This document shows positions 8,410 to 20,300 of a stretch of DNA of 23,016 nucleotides, piece after piece. The stretch comes from Larix sibirica (lineage: Eukaryota > Streptophyta > Pinopsida > Pinales > Pinaceae), in the NCBI GenBank assembly GCA_004151065.3, contig NWUY0300014693.1:31146-54161 (forward strand), read 5' to 3'. The translations under genes and the position numbers were made by a program. Within the stretch, counting starts at the first letter, position 1, and the number at the start of each line of letters is the position of its first letter. Under the pieces are notes generated by a model, which was not told where the DNA came from, ran no database searches, and saw only the letters and a program-made list of their open reading frames with translations.

Positions 8410-9330
8410 TGATAATGATCTCCTGGAATGGTTGAGGTATGGGCAGTAGGCACAAAGAGGAATCTTTACGGGATCTAACCAATGAGGAGCGACCTATTTT
8501 TCTCCTCATTCATGAGACAAAATTAGAAGAAAGATATATTTTTAAAATAGGGGAAAAAATAATGGAAGGTCAGTGATGTAGTAGCAATCAAGTCATGAGG
8601 AGCCTCAGGTGGAGTATGCACCATTTGGGACAGCACACTATTTAATCTTGGATATAGTCAGCAAACCCAACATTGGGTAATGACATGCCTCAACCATCAC
8701 TAGATAGGTAAAACAATAAATGTTTTCAATATAACATGCCTGCAAACTGCAAAGAAAAGTGGCATGTTGGAAATCTCTTTTGGCCTCAAAAGATATAGAA
8801 TTTTCTAAAGATTGTATTTTGGGGGGAGACTTCAATATAACATTGACAAACAAGGAAAAAAGAGGGGATGGTGTTGTGAGGGATCCTGTATGGGAAATAA
8901 TAAAGGATCTTATAGCACATCTGGACTTGGTTAACATCAAACCCAACAAGGGAAGATTTAGCTAGTCTTATCAGCGCCTTGGTTGTGGACATACTACGGC
9001 ATGTTTGGACAAATTTTTGGTTCACAGTGATCTTTTGACTTTGGGGCTAAACCTCTTCTCTCGAATCATTCTCTCTAGGGTCTCTAACCATAAGGCTATA
9101 ACCTTGGCTTTTGCCTATGCCCATAACTTTGGTCCACTCCCCTTCAAATTTAACCCTTTATGGCTCCAAAATCCCGTTGCTTTGGAAATCATAGAAACTA
9201 AACGAAGAATATTTGTGCCTAGGTCCCCCCACCATATTTGGGAGAAAAATATAATAGTGGTCAAGGGAGCACTTAAAAAATGGGCTAAGTATACCTATAA
9301 ACAACCAAACCATGAAAGGAAGCAATTGTA
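8409..9330 (+). other. ORF2 endonuclease domain (APE type), inactive
   Basis: The N-terminal ISWN block and IHETKLE (the usual QETK site, with Q changed to H) are followed by ILGGDFNITL at 8816-8845 with the GDFN motif intact. Further on are LDKFLVHSDLL and SNHKAI at 9083-9100. The last corresponds to the SDHxPI catalytic block, with its Asp changed to Asn. LGPLPFKFNPLWL-like sequence (FGPLPFKFNPLWL) and KGALKKWAKY close the domain, as in other plant LINEs. Stops after KGRFS and near the start interrupt it. Confidence 0.85.
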
Positions 9331-9739
9331 AAAGCTCGTGGATGAGAAGCACCAACAACTAGAAGATGACAAGGTAATGACACAACTTCAAAGTGAAGAT
9401 AAGGCTATATATGGATAGCTACACAAATCCCACTGCCAAGATTAGGAAATGAGGAGGTTGTAATCCATGATCTTGTGGCTACAGGTCGATGACAAGAACA
9501 CTACATTATTCCATTGACAAACTAAAGCTCAACATCATAAAAATATGGTGTTAGAGATCAAGACAGGAGGTGGTGCAACCCTGAACAACATTCAAGATAT
9601 TCAAAAGGTTGTCAAAGATCACTTCGAGAATCTATATAATTAAGAGACAACTATGGACCCCATAGCTCAAACCACAATGCTGGAAAACATTCCATAGGAA
9701 ATAAGTATGGAGGACAATAAGAATCTTTGTAAAATCATA

Positions 9740-10870
9740 AAAGAAGGTGAAATCATCACGGCAATTTGGGAGTTGGACCCAAACAAGGCTCCTACACTAG
9801 GTGGCTTCTCTATTCACTTATACCAAGATTGTTGGCCTATAATCAAGACGACTTGCTCCATGTGTTGAGCAATTCATAAACAAATCCAAACTAGGAGGTA
9901 GTATAAACTCTTATTTATTGTCTTTAATACCAAAAGAAGCCAATCCTTCCACTTTCAACCGCTTTCGATCGATCTCTTTATGTAATGCTTCCTATAAAAT
10001 CTTAACAAAGGTAATGGCCAAAAGATTGAAGATGTTTCCCCCAGAGATTATTTCAGAAAACCAATGAATCTTCATACAAAATAAGCAAATCCTCGACAAC
10101 ATCATTCTTGTTCAAGAGGCCATTCACGTTCTCTGTAAGTCTGGTTTTAATGGATCATTTGTCATGATGATCGAATCTTGTATCAATTCTCCCTGGATCT
10201 CCGCATTAGAGATTGGTATGCCAATGGGTTTCTTTAAAATCAAAAGGGGGTTGAGGCAAGATTCCCTCTTTCACCCCTTTTGTATATCGTAATGGTTGAA
10301 TCCCTCGGGAGAAAACTAGAATACGAAAGACTTAAGGGCAAACTGCAAGGGATCATTTACACAAGGGGAGCAAGGAACAACAATAAAAGCCAGGTTTATG
10401 GCTAGAATGTCAAACATCTATAGATACAAGCAATATTAAGGATTATGGAGTTCCATGGCACCACAACTTAGACTTCCTTCACTTATTTAGGTATGTTGAT
10501 ATCCCTGGGAAGCACTACAACTATAAACTAGAATGGATTCATTACAAAGGTTAAAAAAGGATGCAACAATGGGGATCCCAATGGCTAAATCCAATTGGTA
10601 GAATGGTCCTCATGAAATCCATTCTCACATCCCTCCCAATTTTATAGTGCTCAACTATGATGGCCCCTCGAGGCATTATACAACAACTAGCTAAAGAGTT
10701 TTGAAAATTTCTCTAGTAGGGGGATAAACCAAATACAAAAAAGTCCCATCTTATTAACCAGAACACATTTCGTCTTCCAAAAGCTAATGGAGGGTTAGGC
10801 ATAAAAAACTCCAAGTTGATGAATCTAGGCTTCGGAGCAAAGGTAGTCTGGTGGTTTGTCACTGGTGAAA
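9740..10870 (+). other. ORF2 reverse transcriptase domain, catalytic blocks missing
   Basis: Clear blocks are DPNKAPTLGGFSIHLYQDCW, LIPKEANPSTFNRFRSISLC, MAKRLKMFPPEIISENQ, ILDNIILVQEAIH, then directly LCKSGFNGSFVMMIESC, INSPWIS, MGFFKIKRGLRQ, KLEYERLKGKLQGI, GARNNNKSQVYG, TSFTYLGMLI, KGCNNGDPNG-region frameshifts and ANGGLGIKNSKLMNLGFGAK. The LD..xAYD block expected after EAIH and the FADD block expected after GARN are absent, with the flanking sequences joined directly. Confidence 0.85.
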
Positions 10871-11999
10871 ATGAATGGTAGAAGCAAGTCATCTACAAAA
10901 AATATTTTGTAGGTGGGAGAACAAGATGTTTGGACAAACCATAGAGGATAGGAAAGTATCGCACATTTTGAAGTTATGCAAGATGGTCAATCCCCTATTC
11001 AAGCTAACCTTTATTGGATCCCCGTCAATGGGAAAAGAGTACCAATATGGGAAGCCAACATTCTTGGAAACCCACCTCTATGTCAGCTACAAGGAGTGGG
11101 ATAACTATGCAAGCAAATTAATGGAAAGCCCCAAATTAAAAACTTTACATGACATTTAAGACTAGGTGGATGATGGAAAGAGGTGAATTGGTTGGAGGAC
11201 ATTTGACTTCCCTCCCCAACTTGCTTCCCGATACTTTACACTCCTTTCCTCCTTATCAAGTTGCGCACGTGTTGATGTAGATTATTTGGACACTTGAGGG
11301 TGGGGTAGGATGGACATCTATTCGGCCAAAGCATGGTATGAAGTGCAGTTGGAAGCTCCCCCACAAAGTTTGGCATCTAGAAAAGCATATGGCACTCAAA
11401 CAAGATCCTAAAGGTAAAAAAAATTCATTGGATAATGGTTAATGAAAAGCTCCTCCTAGTGGAAAATCTACAAAAAAGAGGCATTCATGGCCCCTCACAT
11501 TGTGCCCTTTGCCATGAATAAAAAGAAACACACCAACATATATTTCTTTATATTCCTTTACAAAAGAAGTGTGGGAGTCGACCTTGAAGGAGATTAAGGA
11601 CATATTTTTAATGGAAACCAACCGAAGGGAAATGTTTGTAGACTAGATCAAATTTTATCAAGGAACCTTTGATGGAAAAGCCTTACTTAAAAGAGATTGG
11701 AAAACGATCCCCGAATATCTATGCTAGAAAGTTTGGCTGGCAAGAAACAAATAAATATTCGAGCTAGAAAAAAAACTCCTTGTTCCATAGCAACAAAGGC
11801 ATGGGGTTCAATGGTGGAAGCTCTTAAAGCAATAGGTTTCAATAATAGTAATCTCTCCCTTCTAAATCTAGAAGAAAGAAATTGGCTTAGGGACATTCTC
11901 ATTAGGGATGATCCAAAATTAAAGGAAATTAAGCAAAAACCTAATGAAAGATGGAATTGGCAGCTTTGAATCCAAGAAGAGGAGATGGAAGGATGGTGC

Positions 12000-12468
12000 C
12001 TCTCACATGGGAAATACACTTTCTTATTTAACAATGTTTCTTAGGGTAATCTAGGGTTTGCTAGCGTGAGGGGGGGGTGCTCTTTGACCCCAAAGAACGA
12101 AAGGAGGTAACCTATGAATGGGGTCTTTAAGTGATGACCAATAATCAGGTAGAAGCATTAACTTTCTATTAAGGTCTCGAAGCATTGGATATGAATAGCA
12201 TGAAGCAACTCACTGTAACTAGGGACTCCAACATAATCATCAAACTATAGAATTCCATGAGATCCCCTTCAACGAATCCTTGAGGCAATTAATTGATAGA
12301 ATATGTCTGGAGGCAGGTCAATATGAACAAGAGAGGTATTTCCACGTACTTTAACATATAAACAAGATGGCTAAATTGACAAATGGCATATTGAAGAAGA
12401 GTGGGATGGCCTCTTTTAACCCCATCCCCTTATGTATAAAGAAAATATGTGTGAGTGCCATTCCATAA
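12000..12468 (+). other. ORF2 RNase H domain
   Basis: Recognisable parts are GGVLFDPKERKEVTYEWG, MTNNQVEALTFY, LEALDMNSMKQLTVTRDSNIII and a final segment ending in PIPLCIKKICVSAIP. NNQxEALxxY followed by an Asp-containing DSN block is the plant RNase H-like pattern found in plant L1 LINEs. The domain is interrupted by stops (for example at TFY-stop-GLEAL) and frameshifts. A run of eight G near 12070 marks one shift point. Confidence 0.8.
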
Positions 12469-12942
12469 GCTTGAAAATTGATGCCCCCTTCACAACAACA
12501 ATAAAGAGGGTTGGTCATCCTATTTCTTCTCGTGTTTTTACATTATGTGATCGTCATCACATTTTCAAGAAAAAGGGAGGTAATTTGCTCCCAAAGGAGA
12601 AGCCTGGTTCAAATTTTTTAAGCCTATTTTCTTGACCAGGGACTCAAGGTGATCATGGATCCCCTATGGATGTGTCTGCTAAGCTAGTTCACCATATGAG
12701 AAACATAAGAAAGAAAGAGTGCAGATGCAAAAAACTCGACACTGGCAAATTCAACAAAGATTGTGGAAAATGAGGTTGAGAATAGTAGACAACAAGCAAC
12801 CTTGAGGAGTCTAATGATCCAATGATAACAAACTCAAAATTTGAAAGGAAAATGTAATGCTTTAAGGACCTAGTTGGTTGCCCATAACAAAGTTATACAC
12901 TCCTTGACATCTAACAATAGGCGTTATGCGGGAATTAAGTAA
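12432..12942 (+). pseudogene. Decayed coding fragment of unknown identity behind the LINE
   Basis: Two adjacent plus-strand frames look like one old coding sequence. The first runs from about 12478 to 12715 (DAPFTTTIKRVGHPISSRVF ... SPMDVSAKLVHHMRNIRKKE) with a single stop at 12633-12635. The second, one base out of frame, runs from 12709 to 12942 without indels. It reads SADAKNSTLANSTKIVENEV, then RQQATLRSLMIQ, two consecutive stops, QTQNLKGKCNALRT, a stop, LVAHNKVIHSLTSNNRRY, and ends at 12940-12942. The second part is Gln/Leu/Asn-rich and could be a coiled coil. It overlaps the end of LINE ORF2 in another frame. I do not recognise the family. It may be a fragment of another element. Confidence 0.45.
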
Positions 12943-14342
12943 AGGGGAATTTAATGGAAGAAGACTTGTGCAATTGACCAAACGGAGGCAAACAATCATC
13001 ACATTATTTAGTCATTTAAAAATTGTTCTATGTTTTGCAAATCAATTTATATTTTAAGAGTTTTTTATAGGATCTATACTAGTAAGCAATTGGGAGATTA
13101 CTTTGTGAAGGAAAGTTTCAACAGTTTAGAAGGTTCTATGTTTTACTTTGATACTCTGGCGGACTCAAACAATATGCTCAAAATTGTATCGTTACCACAT
13201 CCTCATATGGTAGATTTTTTAATATATCTTTAAATCGTTCTTGTTAAAAAAATCAACCCCACAAAAGGAATGAACCATTCTTTCAACATATGGGGCAACT
13301 TTAGACATTCCTTCATCGAGGAATTGCATATGAGTGCCATCTTACACCCTGCATCCTCTAATAAATAACAAAGGAACACACCAACTAAGGCCACTAGAGA
13401 GAGTGATCCCCTAACCCAATACATTAATAAGAGATTGTAGAGATATCTTTTTGTCTAAACTCTAATCTTGAAAAGAAGAAATCAAAAACTCTACAAAGCA
13501 ATGTCGATACATAATTCAAAAAAATTGTCAAAAAAACATGAAACGATTATATTATCACCCCAAAAATCAAACATAAGATGTTTATGTTCTCACTCAAAAA
13601 ATCACATATTAGAAAAAGTAAATAAAATATAACTAACTAGAAAACAAATCAATGTTACCTTACTTGATTCCTCTCACTTCAAAGTGATCTATAGTGTCAA
13701 CTACAAATCAACAATGGTAACTAGTACCTCAAATAGATAAAACAAGATGTTCTATGGAAATCAAATAAAATTAGCTAACAAAGAAAGCAAACAACCAGCT
13801 AAGTACACTTAAATCGATGCAAACTAAATTGTAAATGAAGAGAAAAAAAAGTTACTTTGATGTTATGTATTAAAATAGTTCAAGACAACCAAGAAAAAAA
13901 CCCACTAAACCACTATAATCTTAACACACATAATTCAATGCAATAAATGCTCACTAGAAGTGGGCACAAAAATTATTGATTGCTTTTTTAAAAATAACAA
14001 TGAGCAAAACGTTAATGTTGTTTTATTTACAAAAGTAGTAATGAAATGTTATTATAGGTTTTATGTATTTTTTTATGCACACATATCATGGAGGAAATGA
14101 AACATGTTCTTGGTTGTTGTTAGCTCTGATTCAGTTTTGGGATTTCAGTTTATGCTAGTTTTGAGGATATGGTCGTTTTATGGAATGTATGGTTATCTTT
14201 TTTTTATGGAGTTTTGTGCTCATACTTATATTTAATATAAAGTATCGTCTTTTTTTATTGAAAAAAAGAAATACAGGGTAAAACCTCGGAAGATAACTTC
14301 TGGTTTTTGACATAAAGTGAAAGAAAATCATAAAAACAAATC
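12943..14342. other. AT-rich non-genic interval
   Basis: No convincing coding frame, RNA gene or complete element. The open frame at 13030-13233 has no recognisable domain. The LINE 3' end, if long, may extend into the beginning of this stretch. Confidence 0.5.
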
Positions 14343-14437
14343 TGTATTCTATATGACCAAATTGAGTAAATTGATATGATTTGAAATAATGTATTCTATA
14401 TGACTTAAATTGAGTAAATTGATATGATTTGTTTATT
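14343..14437. repeat. 47-bp tandem duplication
   Basis: Copy 1 at 14343-14389 and copy 2 from 14390 both begin TGTATTCTATATGAC and share AAATTGAGTAAATTGATATG. They differ by one inserted base and a few substitutions. The duplication lies in AT-rich non-genic DNA. Confidence 0.93.
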
Positions 14438-16744
14438 TCAAGTGATTGGATAACCACAACACATAAATTTGATTGATAATTGGTATAGAGTTAGAAATGA
14501 ATGAAAAGAAAGCAAGTAGGGTGATTTGGTTTTTACTACTAAATTTCTTACCAAGCAAGCAATAAAAGTAACTAAGAGTCAGAATAATATAATTTCTTAC
14601 ATACTTGAACACAAATAATGGTTGTTAAGAAAGATGTTGGTAGATCTTTATTGCTAAGACTTGTAAAAAGAATAGGTCGTTAAACAAGTAGGTACAACAA
14701 TCACTATCAGATATTTCAAGGAAGTTAAGATTCTTTAACTTCTCCACATCACATGAGATTGAAACAATCACAATAATGATTGCAAAGTCATTCAACCAAC
14801 ACTTGTAATCTACTGCTAGCTCTCAATCACAACCATCTTTAGAAGAAAATATGCAACAAGAAGGGAAAGAGAAAAGCATTGATATCTTCATGTATTGGTT
14901 GTACAATGATTATAGTAGAAGAGAAAAATATGAATAGAGGTAGATTAGCCTCCAGGGTTAGCTTAATTAGTTGGTGTCATTGTTTCCAGTACGTTGTCAA
15001 GTAATCTGGTGCATTGTCTAGGTCCCTAATTAAATTCTCATGGGGTGAGGCACACTAACCCTACAATGCCTTCTTTACATTGGGTATGGTCTTTGGAATG
15101 AGAGGCAATGCCCGAGAGTTTCCCAAGGAGTTATTTCAAAGGGGTAAAAAAGAAAAAGAAACTAAAAAAAAATGGATCAATAATGGGTGGATCCAAATCT
15201 AAAGTACAATCTAGAATAGGCTCAATTTCCTATGATAACACTCCAAAAATACTCCAAGCACCTAGCTACAAAATTGGCAAATAATAATCTTGTAGCCTCC
15301 CATAACTTAACATCCTCTAAGAATAACTCAAACAACTATAATAGCACATTCATAAATAGGTAAATGCATAAGACAATGAAGTAAGCAACTGTGAATTCCT
15401 CTAGGTATATATGGCTTGTGTATTTAGAAAATAATTTGGATATACTTTTAGAATGCACGTGAGGCTAAAAATGGGTTAAATGATGTCAAACAAAAAAAGT
15501 TGTCAATGCTAAACATAGTAACTAAATCACCCTCAAGGAGGACACATTCTTCTAGGGCATATGAAGGGTTTGCTTATGGAAATAGATAAGTCTACATATG
15601 TTGTTAATGAAAATGAATGAAAATCTTTAAACCAAAATTTTCGAATCTTGCTAGGGTAAGGCAAGATAGGCGAGATTATTACCCTGAATTTATAGCCTAA
15701 TTGAATATATAAATTAGTCCACAAGCAATACACACTTATGTCTAGTGCTTTTTCTATGTATTAAGTTTTTAAGAAAATAAAAGAAATTGTAAAATAATTA
15801 TAAATAGATTTATACAGGAGATGGAAAAGATTTCAAATTTGAAATAAAATTGACGAAAAAATAGAATAAAAATCAAACCCAAAGTAAGATAAAATCAATA
15901 TACGATTTTATTAATTTCATTCCAAGTTACAACTGTAATCTTTCTTTACAAACCCTTGTGAGGATGAGGATCAAAAGTATATTTAGAATCCTAGGGGGGG
16001 ATATTATATCACACAGAGACTTCTGGTGTTTGTGAAAATAAAAATCTAGATAGACTAGCTAGACCATTAAGCTTTAAATATGTCACTGTCTTGATTATGC
16101 AAAAACAATCTTAATTAGCACTGAAAATTAATTAAAAAATCTAATAGAGATGAACAACCTATTAGAACAAGTGAATAACCTTTTAAGCATAAACACAATT
16201 GGTGTTTTCTAATCCTTCTTTTGACACCTTCAATATAAACCTTCTATCATCAAGAAGACTTCAATCTTATGTAACTTAGAAATGGATGAAAGAATGATAA
16301 AATATCACTTTGAAACAAGAGCAAACCTTTATCAAAGTTCCTCTCTATTCTCTCTTGCCTTCATCCTTTTTGTGTCCTCCTTTTATCTTTGGGAAATGTA
16401 GTTGGAGTAGTTTGAACTACTTTTAAGTCATGATATCTTAATTAAATAAGACATATTTATTATGTATGATAAAGGTAATATAGATAAATAATAGGTGGGA
16501 CCCTCGATATAAATATTCATTTAGTTTTCATTATCTGCTTGTCCCTCCAAATAATGAAAACATATGTTACGCCAAATATGTATCATAACTCATGAAATAA
16601 ATAAAGCAAACTTTCATATATAACCCTTGTATCTCCCAAAGTATCAAAATATAGCAAAACAAGTTCATAGGTATGTTGCCTCAAACATGGTCATGAACAT
16701 CGCTAATAGTAAAAAATTGAATAAATTAACAACTTTAAACAAAT
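14438..16744. other. AT-rich non-genic interval
   Basis: Nothing codes convincingly here. Short A runs, a run of seven G at about 15993, and a segment at 16487-16507 (AATAATAGGTGGGACCCTCGA) are visible. That segment has a close inverted match at 20662-20684. I see no gene. Confidence 0.5.
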
Positions 16745-17398
16745 TCATAATCCATATTTTCTATGGGAAGCAGTTTCCCCTTGTTCACTGCCTTGAGAAA
16801 GTTCTTTCCTGTGTGACTTCCCTCTTAATTTGGCAGATTCTGCCTCTTTGCCCGTTGATACCCTTGGATGTACATCACCCAAAGTGATGTTTCTTGCTTC
16901 AATGTTGATATGTGGCGAACAAGATGCGAGGTAACTAAGTGAGAAGAGACTTTTGATGAGTTTGACTTTACAAAAAGGGCAAGTAATTTCCCTTTGCTTA
17001 ACACAAACTGATTGGGAGAAGCTTTTAACTTATCTAAGCTAAAGTGGTTGAGCTTGGGAGGAAATTGGAACAATTTGACAAACAAGTTGCTCAAGAAGAG
17101 GAGGAGGATGCAAAGGCAATGAAACATTGGGCCATCCATCAAAAGCAGGTGGTGGATTTGGAGAAACTTGATTCCAACTATCATTGATTGGTGGTTTTGG
17201 CTGCATTGAAACATGTGGTTGTACAGGAATGCCTACAATATTTGGATGCAGTTGTAAAGGTGACCTAACTTGTGGCATAACAGGTGGAAAGTGGCCTTGA
17301 CCAATTAATTTTAGGACGCCGGTTTGAAGGAGTTGGTTGAATTCTTTAGAATCTTCATCAAAGTGGATTGAGAATCTAAGCCTCTTATTTTTGTCTCT
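16745..17398 (-). pseudogene. Proline-rich coding fragment, broken, family unknown
   Basis: On the minus strand one frame runs 218 codons from 17398 to the TGA at 16747-16745. Its only interruptions are two stops three codons apart (17041-17039 TAG and 17032-17030 TAA). The first part begins RDKNKRLRFSIHFDEDSKEF and goes on to LLQTGVLKLIGQGHFPPV. A Pro/Val/His-rich section follows (PNIVGIPVQPHVSMQPKPP, PNPPPAFDGWPNVSLPLHPP). The part after the stops has CPFC at 16981-16970 and CSPH 16 residues later, a possible zinc-binding set, then a polar end. Position 17398 directly follows TAG (17401-17399), which could be a splice acceptor, so this may be one exon of a longer gene. A second frame is also open at 17214-16825, so a frameshift near 17050 is an alternative. 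I do not recognise the protein. Confidence 0.5.
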
Positions 17399-20300
17399 CT
17401 ACCAACCAAGATGTTGGCTTGTATTGCAATTTCATCTATGCCTCAATTTGACTTGTTACTTCCTTGATTGAAGAAGCTCATCTATGTAGTTATGAAAATG
17501 AGATTAATAAATGGCTTTGAATTGAACAACAATCATGCATGCAAATATATTTGAGGGGAAAAGGGCAAGGGGAAACATTTGAACTTGCTTCAATATTTAT
17601 CACTTTCAAACTATATACCACTTATTCCTCCCAACGACTACACTTTTGAACATGGTAAAAGCAGGGTTTATTTGAAAAATGAGGGGAGGTGAATGAATTG
17701 AAAATGAAAATAGATGAAAGGAAAATGAATGGTACTTGTTCAATTAACCATGGATACAATCAATAACATTTTAATGATACGCAATTGCCATCAACCATCA
17801 CTGCCAGCTATAGCTGAAACTCCTTCGAAGAATAATTAACATTTGCAAATAATTCAAACAATCAAGGCAATTAGCTTTGAATCTCTTTAAAAACTTTCAT
17901 TATTCATGTCTGCTATTATTCCCTATTTTTTTATGAGTTTGCAAAATTCATATCCAATTCGATTGTGTTCTTTGAAATTAATTTTGGACTAGTATGACTT
18001 CATGATAAACCAACAAGATAACCCAAAAATGTTTGATCACCATTATTTTAGAAATTAAGATGCATGTAGTAAACAATGCATTTCAAACTTTCTTCCTAGA
18101 GACAAAGTCATTTTGTTGAATCAACACAAAACATGTTCGAACTTAGTCATAAACTAGATACAATTTCAAACCAATCAAACAATATTGACACTATAAGTCA
18201 AACATGTGTATATTCAACACTTTTCTTTTCAAATATGAGAATACAATTGTGATGTCTTTATCAATAAAAAACAACTTTCAAACCATTATAGGGTTTAACC
18301 TATATAACAGTTGCATGCGTGAAACATGCATAGTGATATCAAAATCACAATCTTCTAAACTAGATAGATTATAGTTGAAACACATTATCAATCTAAACTC
18401 ACACGCTAACTGATCACATGAAGGTCTTCATTCCTATAGCATGTCTTTATAAAACAAACTGTCAAGTAATACAATAAATCATATATGAACAACCCTTGCA
18501 ACACATTAAACAAGTCGTCAATTATATATATTGTATATAACAAGTATTCCAAACAATGGAAAACATTGCCAATCCAGCAAAAATGAGACCAAAATCCCTT
18601 AAGGTTTTTGCATGCAGGTTTGTATATGAGAAACAAGACTTTGCTCTTTAAACCCTTCAATTTATGGAGTTGCAAGTTCAAACTAGAAACCCATCAAATT
18701 TAAGGATATCAACATGTTTTCAAGGCTTCTGAAAGGGTTATGGCCAAAATCTTTTTGCCAACAAAATTTTATCTTCTAATAATTCACAAGCTTGATCGCC
18801 ACATAGAATTCTCATTCCTGTAGAACCTCCTCATAAAACAAGATGTAAAATAATAGAGAATTTCCTATTCTTCCATACGATATGGTTTAAACCAACTACA
18901 ACCATTGAAATTTGTTTAAAAGAAAACAATCGAATTTGTGAAACTGGAGCCTCTGAACAAGTTAACAAAGTTTTTGACAGCCAAAATAGAGTCACAATAA
19001 AACCCTAAACTTTGCATGCAGAACTCCATGAGGTTACAACTCAAAATTATTTAGTTTGCAGGAGTGTGGATTTGAGTTTGAAACCCAAACGACACCAAAA
19101 TGATAACAAGCTTGAGAATGTCGAAAAGGAAATGGCTACGAGTCATTTCGAAAGACAAGGTTTAACTTTTATTTGACTAAGCAAAATTCTTCAATGTATA
19201 TGAAAAAAAAAAACAATGATAAATACTTCAGGAGCCATCTTATTTTATGAGGTGAACAATAATTACTTGCAGGGGTAGCATGCCTACTCAATATTTCAAA
19301 ACTTGAGTAAAATTTCAAAAGATGGTCAATACTTGGCATTTCTTCCATAGTGAAATAAAATGACTCTGGATTGCTATGCATGCACAACAAGGGAACTCGT
19401 AGAGGATGAAGGGGGATTTCAAGCTAGGTAAGTTTGTGCATAGAGCAAGAATCCTCATATTCAATTGAAAAATCCATATTAACAACGCATAGGTAAACAT
19501 TCAAAATAAAGGCTCCATGCTTCGAGTCTGAAATTTAAACCATTAACTCCAACCCAAACACACCATCATGTTCATAAACGAAATTATCTATCAAGCATTT
19601 TACTATTCAGGGAAAATGGAAAGGATAAAATACAAAGAATGCCATTCCAAATAGAGCCATGAATAAATTATGATGCAGATACAATATTTGATAGAAAATG
19701 AATTGCTTTTCAATATACCTTTCAAATACTTCAAATATCCCTTGAATGAGCAGTGAAATCAATTACATAACCTACAAATACGAGTTAGTAAGTGGGTTGG
19801 CAGTAGAACAAAACTCAACTGAACAATGAAAAGAACCCAAAACAGACGTAGAGTATTCGAGATGCAAGCATTAACTCGCATGTACTCACAAATTGAATGC
19901 AACGTTGTGTGATTTGTCAACCCTAGCAACATAGGATTGACTTTCCATAATTGCAAATCATAACCAATGACTGCATGCCATAAAGGTTGAGTAAACATGC
20001 AATGTCACCCCACTTACCCATTACAAAAATCACCTTTTAAGTCACGGCTCGACACTGTCAGTTCATTAAATAGAAAAATCACTTAGAATCTCTTGGTTTG
20101 GGTGCTAAATCATTGTATTGGACGATGCAACAAAAATAAAACATATTCCATATGCAAGACATGCCTCAAACCTTAATATTGACCATAAATATCATATAGT
20201 TTAATCTGCTTAAAACTCAAACCCTTTACATTTGAAACAAATCAACTTGCCTTGTAATGTACCACATATAACACAAAGTATTACATACATAATATGCAGT

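Larger units (their letters stand above)
7296..12468 (+). mobile_element. Decayed L1-type LINE retrotransposon with RNase H
   Basis: This is a non-LTR retrotransposon relic in which two consecutive reading frames can be followed through many stops and frameshifts. In order it has ORF1 with a zinc knuckle, an endonuclease, a reverse transcriptase, a zf-RVT zinc-binding region and an RNase H domain. This is the arrangement of plant L1-clade LINEs with a C-terminal RNase H. The limits given are those of the coding parts. The 5' and 3' untranslated ends, any poly(A) tail and the target-site duplications were not found. Stop codons are spread evenly, so the copy is old and inactive. Confidence 0.95.
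8409..12468 (+). pseudogene. LINE ORF2 (endonuclease-reverse transcriptase-RNase H), broken
   Basis: Starts at ATG 8409 with MIMISWNG, then a stop where plant L1 proteins have Arg, then GMGSRHKEESLRDL. The endonuclease runs to about 9330. Reverse transcriptase blocks lie at about 9750-10870: WELDPNKAPTLGGFSIHLYQ, SLIPKEANPSTFNRFRSISL and GFFKIKRGLRQ. A zf-RVT region lies at 11458-11560 (ENLQKRGIHGPSHCALCHE). A linker that is still open at 11697-11969 leads to RNase H at about 12000-12468, ending at TAA 12466-12468. More than twenty stops and several frameshifts prevent any full product. The catalytic blocks of the reverse transcriptase that normally carry the aspartates cannot be found and appear deleted. 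An intact protein of this type would cut and copy DNA during target-primed reverse transcription. Confidence 0.93.

Noticed and set aside
14155-14457. 100-codon minus-strand open frame
   Set aside because: Part of it is just the 47-bp duplication (repeated YQFTQF). Composition is AT-rich and no domain is present.
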